Shown here: in pieces, positions 39,376-46,564 of the stretch | How the letters are laid out: each line of letters begins with the position of its first letter | How positions within the stretch are numbered: position 1 is the first letter of the stretch | DNA from: CAKQOE01 sp051892195 | Lineage (GTDB): Bacteria > Bacillota > Clostridia > Peptostreptococcales > Anaerovoracaceae | Direction: 5' to 3' | Assembly (NCBI GenBank): GCA_051892195.1 | Contig: JBJFFZ010000071.1 | Span: 1 to 46,564 of the forward strand | DNA length: 46,564 bases | Made by a program: the position numbers and the translations under genes | The notes under the pieces: generated by a model | The model's database searches: none | Seen by the model: only the letters and a program-made list of their open reading frames with translations | What the model was told of the DNA's origin: nothing

Positions 39376-41619
39376 CTAAATGATCTCCTTGTTGAAGTGA
39401 CCCCGGGTGTCACGTTCTCTGTCAAACAGGCTTTCCTTCAGGGTGCCTGCAAGCTTTCCCGCTGCGGCGCGGACTATCTGCTCCACCTCCTGCGGCGTCT
39501 CTGTGGTGAAGCTGAGCCGGAAGGCCTGAATCCCCTCCATGGAAGGAATCTCGTCCAGCAGGTTCAGAATCCTGCCGTTGAGAATGGTGGTGGTGCAGTC
39601 CTCGTGGGAAATGACCGGAAAGGTGCCGTATTCATCCCGCAGCTCGTAGGCGCAGGTCCTGCAGGAACCGCACTGATCCAGCTTTTTCAGCGGACAGTAC
39701 TTTGTGAACATGAGAGGCGCTCTGCCGTATACGATCATTTCAAGGCTCGGATAGCCTCCGTTTTCGTCAAGGTAGGCATCTAGAAGATCCCGGATCTGTC
39801 TGCGGTTCAGCTCGTAGGAAAGGGTAATGCGCTTTGCGCCCAGACGGTGCAGCTGCCTGCAGCTGGATGCATTGACCACATTCAGTGAGTAATCTGTAAC
39901 AAACGGATTTGTTTCCCTGTAATGGTGAATTCCGCCGTAGCCGCCGATGAGCAGCTCCCCTTCCTGCGGGGTAAAATGATTTTCATTTCTCCGGATGATG
40001 TTCTTAAAATAGATGACCCGGACTCCGGCTCTGACGCAGGCGTCATACTGCTCCTGATTCAGGACCGAAGCCGTCAGGAAGGGCTCCTCAAGGGCAAAGG
40101 AAACCGGAGTTTTCGGGGCAGGCGTTTTTGTACGGCTGCGGGCAGCCGCAAGCTTTGCTTCGCACAGCCCCTGCACGATGTCCCGGCGGGCGCTGTTCAT
40201 AAGGCTGGCGGGAAGAAATGCGCCGCATTCCTCGTATTCCACGCGGTTCAGCGTAAAGATGGTGTCATTGAGCCGGCCGAACTGCCGGACAATCTGTTCC
40301 TTTGAGGTCGGTTTTTTCTCCGCCTCCTGCAGGGGCTCTGTTCCTTCGTAGAAATACTGAACCCCCAGTCCCCGGGCGTCGATGGTCAGGGGCGATTCCG
40401 GGTAGGCGTAGATCTGCAGGTCCAGGGGAAAACGGCGGAATTCCTGATCCAGATGAGTTTCCAGTTCCTTGTAATACTGATAATCCTTTGTCTTATATAC
40501 AATGTCTCCCACCGACAGCTTTTCCTTGATCCGGATATAGCAGACACTGTCGGAGCCGTTGATCAGATTGCCGCCCCGGTCATATAGTTTTACAACGGAA
40601 AGATTTACATCTTCATTGTTGTGGTCGATGCGGATGATGTCGTTCTGATTCAGGGGCCGGTGCAGGGTGATCTCGTACTTTCCCCTAAACACCCCGGAAA
40701 TGTGGCCCACGGCAAAGCCGTAGTTGTTGGGGCGGAAGATATTCGTTATGTTCTTTTTGTCCTCGCCGAACATGTATCCCTTTGTGTAGGTGCGGTTAAA
40801 GGTCCGGTCCAGGCCCTCCCCGTCGCCGGGCTGTGCCGTGCCGTCCAGGGCCCTGCGGTATTTTGCCACAACATTTGCAACGTAGGCCGGCTCCTTCATG
40901 CGGCCTTCGATTTTCAGAGAGTCCAGCTCCCGCAGCTCGTCCACATGCTCATAGGTCTTCAGATCCTTTGTGGAGAGTATGTAGCTGCTGCCCAGAGACT
41001 GCCCTTTTGTGAGATTGAACACCTCGTAGAGCTTCCGGCAGGAGCCTACGCACCGTCCCCGGTTTCCGCTGCGGTATCCGATGAGCCCGGACATGAGACA
41101 GTTTCCGGAATAGGAGACACACAGGGCCCCGTGGACAAAGACCTCCACAGGAATTTTCGCCTGCCGGCGGATTTCCTTTACTTCATCCAGAGGAAGCTCC
41201 CGGGCCAGCACCACCCGCTTTGCTCCCAGCTCCTTCCACAGCAGGGCTCCGTCCAGGTCGTCCAGCCCCATCTGGGTGGAGCAGTGGACCTCCATATCCT
41301 CAAAGTGATCTGTAATATATTCAGCAACCGCCATGTCCTGAACGATGACCGCGTCAACCCCCAGTGCATTGATGAGCTGCAGCTGTTCCTTCATATCCGC
41401 AAGCTCGTCCTCAAAAACGATGGTATTCATGGTCACATAGACCTTCACATCCCGAAGATGGCAGTACCGCACCGCTTCCCGCAGCGTATCCTCATCAAAG
41501 TTGGACGAATACGCCCGGGCGCCAAACCGCTGCATCCCGAGATAAACCGCATCGCAGCCGTTGGAAACAGCCGCCTTCAGCGCTTCCATGCTGCCTGCCG
41601 GAGCCAGTAATTCCGTCAT
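39376..41619 (-). CDS. U32 family protein (RlhA-like)
   Basis: A 747-residue protein of the U32 family, formerly called peptidases, now known to include RNA-hydroxylating enzymes such as RlhA. The N-terminal TIM-barrel-like part starts ELLAPAGSMEALKAAVSNG. The U32 signature EVFVHGALCVSYSGNCLMSG with the following RGRCVGSCR gives four cysteines likely to hold an Fe-S cluster. The C-terminal half carries a further Cys group (KYCPLKKLDQCGSCRTC). The start has AGGAGGT 5 nt upstream. A TGATAGAAT extended -10 on the minus strand (plus 41710-41718) could be its promoter. Confidence 0.9.
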   Translation of the reverse strand: MTELLAPAGSMEALKAAVSNGCDAVYLGMQRFGARAYSSNFDEDTLREAVRYCHLRDVKVYVTMNTIVFEDELADMKEQLQLINALGVDAVIVQDMAVAEYITDHFEDMEVHCSTQMGLDDLDGALLWKELGAKRVVLARELPLDEVKEIRRQAKIPVEVFVHGALCVSYSGNCLMSGLIGYRSGNRGRCVGSCRKLYEVFNLTKGQSLGSSYILSTKDLKTYEHVDELRELDSLKIEGRMKEPAYVANVVAKYRRALDGTAQPGDGEGLDRTFNRTYTKGYMFGEDKKNITNIFRPNNYGFAVGHISGVFRGKYEITLHRPLNQNDIIRIDHNNEDVNLSVVKLYDRGGNLINGSDSVCYIRIKEKLSVGDIVYKTKDYQYYKELETHLDQEFRRFPLDLQIYAYPESPLTIDARGLGVQYFYEGTEPLQEAEKKPTSKEQIVRQFGRLNDTIFTLNRVEYEECGAFLPASLMNSARRDIVQGLCEAKLAAARSRTKTPAPKTPVSFALEEPFLTASVLNQEQYDACVRAGVRVIYFKNIIRRNENHFTPQEGELLIGGYGGIHHYRETNPFVTDYSLNVVNASSCRQLHRLGAKRITLSYELNRRQIRDLLDAYLDENGGYPSLEMIVYGRAPLMFTKYCPLKKLDQCGSCRTCAYELRDEYGTFPVISHEDCTTTILNGRILNLLDEIPSMEGIQAFRLSFTTETPQEVEQIVRAAAGKLAGTLKESLFDRERDTRGHFNKEII

Positions 41620-41709
41620 AGTACCTCCTGTAATATGGTTCAGGCCACAGGTGCGGCCGCCGGCCGCGTCGTTTCCCTGTCTCCTGTAATGTTCCTTAAG
41701 ATAACGTAG

Positions 41710-41718
41710 ATTCTATCA
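41710..41718 (-). promoter_or_regulatory. extended -10 promoter candidate of the U32 gene
   Basis: Minus-strand TGATAGAAT with a preceding TA; no convincing -35. It lies about 90 bp before the U32 start. The remainder of 41620-41906 is a GC-rich stretch with GGCCGCCGGCCG-type palindromes and the RBS of the TudS gene. Confidence 0.35.
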
Positions 41719-41906
41719 TAACGCGCCCCAAAAATCCACGAATGCAGCCACTTCCCGGCTGACGCGGGCTCTGCCCGCCCCCGGGCCTGCGGAGCGGCCG
41801 TCTTCGGGGAGATTTGTATACGGTATACTGGACAAAAGGGGTCATTGACTGTAAAATTCAAATGAAAGCGGAACGTGAAAACGGGACGGGAAAAGGAGAA
41901 CATTCC

Positions 41907-42347
41907 ATGAAGATTATGGTCAGCGCCTGCCTGCTGGGAGAAAACTGCAAATACAACGGAGGAAACAACCGCTCGGAAGCGGTGCTGCGCTATGTGGAGG
42001 GGCACCAGGTGATTCCCGTGTGCCCGGAGGTTTTAGGGGGCCTGCCGGTGCCCAGGATTCCGTGTGAGATCGTGGACGGCGTGGTAACAGACCGCAGCGG
42101 CATCAGCAGAGACGCGGAATTCCGGAAGGGCGCAGCCATAGCGCTGGCTCTGGCGGAGGAAGAGCAGATCCACGAGGCTGTGCTGCAGTCCAGAAGTCCT
42201 TCCTGCGGAGTGAAGACGGTTTATGACGGCACCTTTACGGGAACGCTGAAGGAGGGTCAGGGCATATTTGCCCGACAGCTTTTGGAGCGGGGCTTTCGGG
42301 TGACGGATTCGGATGATTTAAAAGAAATGGAAGAATATACAGAATAA
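41907..42347 (+). CDS. TudS/DUF523 family protein (2-thiouracil desulfurase-like)
   Basis: A 146-residue protein of the DUF523 family, which includes the Fe-S enzyme TudS that removes sulfur from thiouracil. Conserved cysteines occur in VSACLLGENCKYNGGNN, VCPEVLGGLPVPRIPCE and SRSPSCG. The ATG at 41907 follows AAAAGGAG (41891-41898) by 8 nt. The longer open frame from 41814 has no RBS and an unrelated N-terminus. Chemical substrate here is inferred from the family only. Confidence 0.9.
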   Translation: MKIMVSACLLGENCKYNGGNNRSEAVLRYVEGHQVIPVCPEVLGGLPVPRIPCEIVDGVVTDRSGISRDAEFRKGAAIALALAEEEQIHEAVLQSRSPSCGVKTVYDGTFTGTLKEGQGIFARQLLERGFRVTDSDDLKEMEEYTE

Positions 42348-42439
42348 GGGAAATGCCGGATTTCTGCAGGAAGAGGTTTTCGGCAGGGCAGAAAGCGGTA
42401 TAATGGAAGCAGAATATACAGAATATGCGGGGTGAAGGG

Positions 42440-43696
42440 ATGAAATACTGTAAAAAATGCGGAAAGCTTTTTCCTGATCAGCAGCTCCTGTGTCCGGACT
42501 GCAGGCTGCTGCTGGGGGACTGGGACGAAAGAACGGGAGGTCCTGCGGATCAGAAGGGACCGAAGAAAAAACACCGCCGCTCCGGCTTTTTTGCGGGAAA
42601 GGCGAACCGTTCGGGCATTGATGAGATCTTTGACGATGTCAACGAGGGGATTCAGGGCAGCTTCGATGCCATCAATCAGGGAATCCAGAGCATCGGGGAC
42701 AGTCTCAGCGGGCTGAAGCAGCAGAGCCGCAGCGGATTTCTGGGAGGCCTCTTTCAGGGCATGTTTCAGAAGCGGCGTTTTACAAAGGCTGAGGAAATCA
42801 AAATCCGCCAGAGGCGCAACGGCGAGGAGTACCTGGCCGGCATTGTGTTCTTTCTGATGCTGGCCCTGACCGGAGTTGCAGGGGCAGTGGCGCTGCCTCT
42901 GATGTACCTGAAGGCGGGAGCCGGGTGTGTGGCAGCTGCCTGCGGGGCGGCAGCCGTTGCCTTTCAGAGAGTGCGGAAGAAAAAGCTGGGCACATGGGAG
43001 CAGTACGAAAACCTGATCAGCTGGACGGGTATCACGCCCCTGCAGCTGCTGACAGAAGAAACGGGGAAGGACACGGAAACGGTCTGTCGGGATCTGCAGG
43101 AAATGATCAGCAAAAATTTTCTGGTGGGTCCCCGGGGCGATCTTGTGCCTCTCATCGACCGGCAGGCGGAGCTTCTGGTTATGACTGACTACCAGACGGG
43201 GCTTCCCCTGGAATCCGTGGAGGAATACCTGCGTCAGAAAAAGGAGCAGGAGGCGGCCCGGGCCCGGGCCGAACAGGAACGGGCAGAGGAAGCGGCCAGA
43301 AGCGCAGACCCTGTCTATATTATCCGCATGGCAGCAGCCGATGCAGAGGATCCTGAGATCAAGACACAGCTGGTGAAGATTGCAGGTTCCCTGGAGCGGA
43401 TTCAGAGCAGAATCCGGGAAAATTTAGAACTGGAAAATCTTTCCTTTGTCCGGCGGCTGGACACCGCCTATATCCCGCATACCCTGAAGCTGGCAGAAAC
43501 ATGCCGGGACAGCAGCTTAAGCCCTGCACTTTCGCAGCAGGTGAAGGACTCCCTGCAGGTCTGCTGCGAAGCCTTTGAAAATCTGGAGGAGCGGCTGGAC
43601 GAGGCGGAGGACTTCCACACAAAGGTGGATCTTGACGTAATGGAAGAAATGTTCCGGCGGGACGGCCTGCTGGATTCCGACTTTGATCTTGAATGA
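42440..43696 (+). CDS. XpaC-family (bromo-chloroindolyl phosphate hydrolysis) protein with N-terminal zinc ribbon
   Basis: A 418-residue protein. A zinc ribbon (CKKC at residues 4-7, CPDC at 18-21) opens it, followed by a basic linker, an amphipathic stretch (about 55-100) and two membrane segments (about 140-183). A coiled-coil region and the XpaC-like C-terminal part with DPVYIIRMAAADAEDPEI and RRLDTAYIPHTLKLAE follow. XpaC homologues usually stand beside TelA (toxic-anion resistance), and a TelA-like gene follows here. The zinc ribbon differs from the Bacillus XpaC. The ATG at 42440 is preceded by GGGGTGAAGGG; an in-frame ATG at 42425 has no RBS. Confidence 0.78.
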   Translation: MKYCKKCGKLFPDQQLLCPDCRLLLGDWDERTGGPADQKGPKKKHRRSGFFAGKANRSGIDEIFDDVNEGIQGSFDAINQGIQSIGDSLSGLKQQSRSGFLGGLFQGMFQKRRFTKAEEIKIRQRRNGEEYLAGIVFFLMLALTGVAGAVALPLMYLKAGAGCVAAACGAAAVAFQRVRKKKLGTWEQYENLISWTGITPLQLLTEETGKDTETVCRDLQEMISKNFLVGPRGDLVPLIDRQAELLVMTDYQTGLPLESVEEYLRQKKEQEAARARAEQERAEEAARSADPVYIIRMAAADAEDPEIKTQLVKIAGSLERIQSRIRENLELENLSFVRRLDTAYIPHTLKLAETCRDSSLSPALSQQVKDSLQVCCEAFENLEERLDEAEDFHTKVDLDVMEEMFRRDGLLDSDFDLE

Positions 43697-43756
43697 AAAA
43701 AGGCGTCCCATATATTGAGAATCAGAGAATGAAAATCCCTGCTTCCGGCGGGTCCC

Positions 43757-43939
43757 CGCGGCCTGCACCGAAAAGCCGGGGCGCTGGGGCGAAACCGGAA
43801 TTGGCCCTGCAGAAGGCGCCGGGNNNNNNNNNNNNNNNNNNNNNNNNNNNNNNNNNNNNNNNNNNNNNNNNNNNNNNNNNNNNNNNNNNNNNNNNNNNNN
43901 NNNNNNNNNNNNNNNNNNNNNNNGCAGAAGGCGCCGGGG
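43757..43939. repeat. degenerate GC-rich repeat flanking the scaffold gap
   Basis: GGCCCTGCAGAAGGCGCCGGG (plus one more copy ending GCAGAAGGCGCCGGGG at 43924-43939) stands on both sides of the 100 N, and a related sequence (GGCCTGCACCGAAAAGCCGG) lies near 43759-43779. The same repeat type recurs three times in the linker of the next gene (44269-44356), for example at 44309-44332 with 19 of 24 bases identical. Confidence 0.6.
43824..43923. other. scaffold gap of 100 N
   Basis: Exactly 100 N between the XpaC-like and TelA-like genes. The identical flanks suggest that the gap covers a tandem repeat that the assembly could not cross, so real length and content are unknown. Confidence 0.95.
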
Positions 43940-43972
43940 CACACCTGCATACTGCAGTGAGGATGGAGCATT

Positions 43973-44962
43973 ATGAATAAGGAACAAAACCAGTCCGGGG
44001 CACCGGTGCTGCAGGATTTTACCCTGGAAGAGCAGCAGCAGATCCTGAAGGCCGCCGGGACGATCCGCCTGGCGGATCCCAGAGGGGTGTCCGCCTACGG
44101 CGTAGGGGCACAGAAGCATCTGGAAGAGGTGAACCGGCAGATCGCAGCCTTTGCCGCTGCCCGGGCGCCGGAAAAAACCACGGCCCTGCTGCAGGAGCTT
44201 ATGGAGGCACTGCAGCAGGCCGGAGTGGCAAATAATGAACCGAAAAAGGGACGGGACGCCGGGAAAGCACCGGGGCCGGCCCTGCGCGAGTCGCAGAAAG
44301 CTCTGGAGCCGGCCCTGCGGAAGGTTCCGGGGAGCAGCCCGGGGCCGGCCCTGCACCGCGAACCGGAGAAGATCGGCTTTTTTCAGAGAGTAGGCAGGCT
44401 CTGGACAAAGAAACCGCCTGCAGAGGAAACAAACCTCCCGATGCCGGACCGGGAAGAAACAGAGGTCCTGCTGATACAGCACCAGGAACAGCTTCTGCGG
44501 GACAGAGCGGCCTGCCGCCAGCTGACCCTGCAGAACGAAAAATATCTGAAGGAACTGTCCATGTACATCGCTGCAGGATATCTTGCCCTGCACGCAGAGG
44601 GGGAGACTGCAGCCCCGGCGGAATGCAGCCGGTTTGAAAAAAGGCTGCAGGACCTGATGATCACCAGAGCCGCAGCCCTGCAGAGCGCCGCACAGCTGCA
44701 GCTTCTGCAGGAAAATGCAGAGCAGCTGTGGGGTGAGCTTCAGACCGTTGAGAAGCTCACCCTGCCGCTGTTTCAGAGCCGGGCCGGACACACCTGCCCC
44801 GTGTGCGGGCAGCACCGGTTCTCCCGGAAAGGCAGCTACGAAATCTGCCCGGTCTGCGGCTGGGAGGACGATCCCGTCCAGGAGCGTGACCCGGATTTTT
44901 CCGGCGGCGCCAACCGTCAGAGTCTGCGGGAGTACCGGGCAGCATTTGCCAATAAAAAATAA
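43973..44962 (+). CDS. TelA-like (toxic-anion resistance) protein fused to a C-terminal CPCC domain
   Basis: A 329-residue soluble protein. The N-terminal part carries TelA features: VSAYGVGAQKHLEEVNRQI, then FFQRVGRLW, EVLLIQHQEQLLRDRA and NEKYLKELSMYIAAGYLAL. The usual TelA C-terminal helices are absent. After ELQTVEKLTLPLFQSRAGH the chain runs into a cysteine-rich CPCC-type domain (CPVCG at about 275-279, CPVCGWEDD at about 295-303, ending REYRAAFANKK). Between the halves is a Pro/Ala/Leu-rich repeat (PALRESQKALEPALRK, then PGSSPGPALHREP, about residues 97-128) related to the DNA at the upstream gap. GGATGGAG provides the RBS. Confidence 0.75.
   Translation: MNKEQNQSGAPVLQDFTLEEQQQILKAAGTIRLADPRGVSAYGVGAQKHLEEVNRQIAAFAAARAPEKTTALLQELMEALQQAGVANNEPKKGRDAGKAPGPALRESQKALEPALRKVPGSSPGPALHREPEKIGFFQRVGRLWTKKPPAEETNLPMPDREETEVLLIQHQEQLLRDRAACRQLTLQNEKYLKELSMYIAAGYLALHAEGETAAPAECSRFEKRLQDLMITRAAALQSAAQLQLLQENAEQLWGELQTVEKLTLPLFQSRAGHTCPVCGQHRFSRKGSYEICPVCGWEDDPVQERDPDFSGGANRQSLREYRAAFANKK
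44269..44356 (+). repeat. three repeat copies inside the TelA-CPCC linker
   Basis: CCGGCCCTGC recurs at about 44274, 44309 and 44344, spaced 35 bp apart, each followed by a variable tail. The middle copy (44309-44332) matches the repeat at the scaffold gap. Each copy encodes a PAL(R/H) segment. Confidence 0.65.
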
Positions 44963-45005
44963 AGAACTCCGTCCCTTTGCGCACCATTGGGATGGAGTTC
45001 TTTGT
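44961..45005 (+). terminator. terminator of the TelA-CPCC gene
   Basis: A 15-bp stem (44961-44975 with 44989-45003, one G-U pair) overlaps the stop codon and is followed by TTTGTTTAAG. Confidence 0.7.
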
Positions 45006-45045
45006 TTAAGCTTTGAAGTACTTTTTTCTGTTTCATATACATAGT

Positions 45046-45092
45046 TCACCGCTTTCAAAAAATGAAAATTTTTTCACTTTTGAAAGCGGGTG
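45046..45092. repeat. long inverted repeat between telA-like and hydE
   Basis: CCGCTTTCAAAA (45049-45060) pairs with TTTTGAAAGCGG (45078-45089), extended outwards by TCA/TGA with one extra base. TGAAAA/TTTTCA pairs inside. No T run follows on either strand, so it may be an operator, a stability hairpin or a weak terminator of hydE. Confidence 0.55.
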
Positions 45093-45100
45093 ACTAAAGA

Positions 45101-46165
45101 TTATTCACGCACGCAGTCCCCCCGGCTGACCGTCACCTGATATCCCACGCTTTTCATGCGGAGATCCACGCAGGATCTGCAGGCAGTAGCCTCGTCACCG
45201 ACGCAGATTTTTCCGTCGTACAGCAGATATTTGTCCCGGGTTTTCTGAGGACTGAGATTTGGCATGATGACGTTGGCACCGGCACAGATGCCCAGTTCCC
45301 GGCCTTCCGGGTGAATGGTCCCCAGGGCTGTGGTGGCGGGCAGCAGGCAGTAAGGGAACATCAGCCGCAGAATTCCCAGCAGATGAAGGGTCTCCTCCAG
45401 AGTGCCTGCAGGCTCCGCTGCAAACGGCGTATCGTGGTGAGGGATAAAAGGCCCGATGCCGATCATGTGAGGCTGAAGCTTCTCCATGAAGCGCAGATCA
45501 GCCAGAAGATGCCGGTCCGTCTGTCCCGGTGCACCCACCATCATGCCGCAGCCCACCTGATAGCCGATCTCCTTCAGGGTGAAAAGGCAGTCCTGGCGGT
45601 GCAGTGCAGAAAGCTCCTCCGGGTGAAGCTGCCGGTAATGCTCCGGATCTGCCGTTTCATGGCGGAGCAGGTAGCGGTCCGCGCCGGCATCATAATATCT
45701 TCGATAGGATTCCTCTGATTTTTCTCCGATGGACAGCGTCACGGCGCAGTCGGGGTATTTTTCTTTGATGGCAGCTACCAGCCCGCAGATTCTGTCATCC
45801 GTGAAATACGGATCCTCGCCCCCCTGCAGCACAAAGGTCCGAAAACCCAGCATATAACCGGTGGAACAGCATTCCATGATCTCCTCCGGCGTCAGCCGGA
45901 ACCTCTCACAATTGCGGTTGCTCCTGCGGATTCCGCAGTAATAGCAGTCATTTTTACAGTAGTTCGTAAACTCAATGAGCCCCCGGATATACACATCCCT
46001 GCCGTAAATCCCCTGGCGCACCGCCTCCGCCCGCCGGTACAGGTACTGCGGCGCATCACTGTCCGGCGCCCGAAGCCCCTCGAGAAGCTGTAAAAATTCT
46101 TCATCCTCCAGAGTTCTGTTTTTTTCCAGTCTGTCAATCAGTTCATACATTTTTTCCACATCCAT
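45101..46165 (-). CDS. hydE: [FeFe]-hydrogenase maturation radical SAM enzyme HydE
   Basis: Radical SAM enzyme of 354 residues that helps build the dithiomethylamine/CO/CN ligands of the hydrogenase H-cluster. The [4Fe-4S] SAM motif CKNDCYYCG is within IEFTNYCKNDCYYCGIRRSN (about residues 65-84). HydE-typical pieces include FVLQGGEDPYFTD, TLSIGEKSEESYRRYYDAGA, GCGMMVGAPGQT and PFIPHHDTPFA. It stands alone here: no hydF, hydG or hydrogenase gene is in the window. A promoter with a large inverted repeat is found at 46284-46347. Confidence 0.95.
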   Translation of the reverse strand: MDVEKMYELIDRLEKNRTLEDEEFLQLLEGLRAPDSDAPQYLYRRAEAVRQGIYGRDVYIRGLIEFTNYCKNDCYYCGIRRSNRNCERFRLTPEEIMECCSTGYMLGFRTFVLQGGEDPYFTDDRICGLVAAIKEKYPDCAVTLSIGEKSEESYRRYYDAGADRYLLRHETADPEHYRQLHPEELSALHRQDCLFTLKEIGYQVGCGMMVGAPGQTDRHLLADLRFMEKLQPHMIGIGPFIPHHDTPFAAEPAGTLEETLHLLGILRLMFPYCLLPATTALGTIHPEGRELGICAGANVIMPNLSPQKTRDKYLLYDGKICVGDEATACRSCVDLRMKSVGYQVTVSRGDCVRE

Positions 46166-46241
46166 CCAATCTTTCTATGCGTTTATTTCAACGAAAACCT
46201 TCCGCTCCCTGTCCAAAGAGACTTTTCCGTTCTGTTCTTCC

Positions 46242-46270
46242 GGAAGTCTTCCGCTTCCCGTCAGACTTCC
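46242..46270 (-). repeat. hairpin in the hydE leader
   Basis: GGAAGTCT (46242-46249) pairs with AGACTTCC (46263-46270), inside the roughly 110-nt leader between the predicted hydE promoter and its start codon. The leader is otherwise rich in CTTCCG-type repeats on the plus strand and has no strong RBS. Confidence 0.45.
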
Positions 46271-46283
46271 CCGTTTAATGCCC

Positions 46284-46347
46284 ATTATAGCTTTTCCGGA
46301 GGGCAGGGGACAAGAGCATTCTGCTTTTATGAAGCAGGAATGTCCCC
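46284..46347 (-). promoter_or_regulatory. hydE promoter with overlapping inverted repeat
   Basis: Minus-strand TTGTCC (plus 46308-46313) and TATAAT (plus 46284-46289), spacer 18 bp. An inverted repeat GGGGACA (46306-46312) / TGTCCCC (46341-46347), with inner CATTC/GAATG and TGCTT/AAGCA pairing, covers the -35. It could be a regulator site or the terminator of a gene to the right. Confidence 0.55.
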
Positions 46348-46387
46348 ATACGGCCGCCCGCTCTGCGGGCCCACCGGAGGAGCTGCA

Positions 46388-46564
46388 GGGATGGCAGGAG
46401 CACTCTCAACCAAAAAAACGCCCGCCCTGAAGGCCGGCAGGGCGGGCGGATCGAAAGCAGGGGCGGGAACAGAGGCACAGCTTCATATGCAGGGCGAATC
46501 GAGTGCAGGGGCGGGCAGGAGCCCGCGGAACCAAAAACGCCCTCCCTGCTGGCTTGCTGCGGGG
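46388..46564. repeat. imperfect tandem duplication of a terminator-bearing module, cut by the window edge
   Basis: The stretch GCAGGG..GGCAGGAGC..AACCAAAAA..CGCCC occurs at about 46385-46425 and again at about 46505-46543, 121 bp apart. Each copy ends in a GC-rich hairpin arm. The first copy forms a full stem (46419-46429 with 46438-46448). The second continues past the right edge. Confidence 0.6.
46412..46448 (-). terminator. minus-strand intrinsic terminator
   Basis: CGCCCGCCCTG (46419-46429) pairs with CAGGGCGGGCG (46438-46448). On the minus strand the stem is followed by seven T (plus 46412-46418), so it ends a gene coming from beyond the right edge, upstream of the hydE promoter. Confidence 0.85.

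Noticed and set aside
43517..45058. Long minus-strand open frame across the scaffold gap
   Set aside because: It crosses 100 N and lies opposite two recognisable genes (XpaC-like and TelA-like).

Overview
The window reads as a chromosomal segment of an anaerobic Clostridia-type Firmicute (roughly 50-55% GC by eye). Supporting signs are strong Shine-Dalgarno sites, sigma-A promoters of the TTGACA-17-TATAAT type, Gram-positive LexA boxes (GAACnnnnGTTC), a GerMN-type lipoprotein, an AMIN/Amidase_3 cell-wall amidase, an [FeFe]-hydrogenase maturase (HydE), a two-subunit class I fumarase, TelA/XpaC homologues and long U32 proteins. No rRNA, tRNA, CRISPR array, prophage or transposase was recognised. 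Two 100-N scaffold gaps are present (32258-32357 and 43824-43923).

Layout, left half. 1-2618: end of an unknown coiled-coil gene, then uracil salvage (upp, uraA) with an attenuator-like hairpin directly behind the upp promoter. 2687-8630: a PotD-B-C-A-like ABC transporter running into a PfkB sugar/nucleoside kinase and an ADP-ribosylglycohydrolase-family enzyme, an arrangement that suggests uptake and breakdown of a glycoside rather than simple polyamine import. 8827-13940: a secreted subtilisin-like protease, the manganese exporter mntP, a GerMN lipoprotein, a short-type S-adenosylhomocysteine hydrolase and a DUF6470-like protein. 14077-16293 (minus strand): thrC and a membrane-anchored protein of unknown function. 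16494-21055: amidase, Nudix hydrolase, an RsmJ-like rRNA methyltransferase and the two fumarase subunits. 21215-25196 (minus strand): typA, then an SOS-type operon of a Y-family DNA polymerase, a YolD-like protein and a small unknown protein under a LexA box.

Layout, right half. 25483-26790: M18 aminopeptidase. 26791-27482: a gene-free stretch with two tandem consensus promoters, a GC-rich structured segment and a strong terminator about 290 nt later. This is the best candidate for an unrecognised structured non-coding RNA. 27483-31988: sbcD-sbcC behind a second perfect LexA box, then a NADAR-family protein. 32087-34935: a gap-interrupted MltG-like protein (minus), an RluA pseudouridine synthase, lepB and smpB. 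35262-37562: a PAS / degenerate GGDEF / EAL phosphodiesterase with a Cys-rich C-terminal domain. 37648-41619 (minus): an alanine/glycine:cation symporter and a U32 protein. 41907-44962: a TudS/DUF523 protein, a zinc-ribbon XpaC homologue and a TelA-like protein whose C-terminus is replaced by a CPCC zinc-type domain. A degenerate GC-rich repeat lies at the scaffold gap and again inside the TelA linker. 45101-46165 (minus): hydE. The right edge holds an imperfectly duplicated terminator-bearing module of about 121 bp.

The most interesting items are the orphan RNA (about 26999-27290), the XpaC/TelA-CPCC pair with its shared repeat at the gap, the Pot-like transporter plus kinase plus glycohydrolase cluster, and the two-promoter SOS signature (polY operon and sbcDC). 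All family assignments come from reading the translated sequence; no database search was possible.
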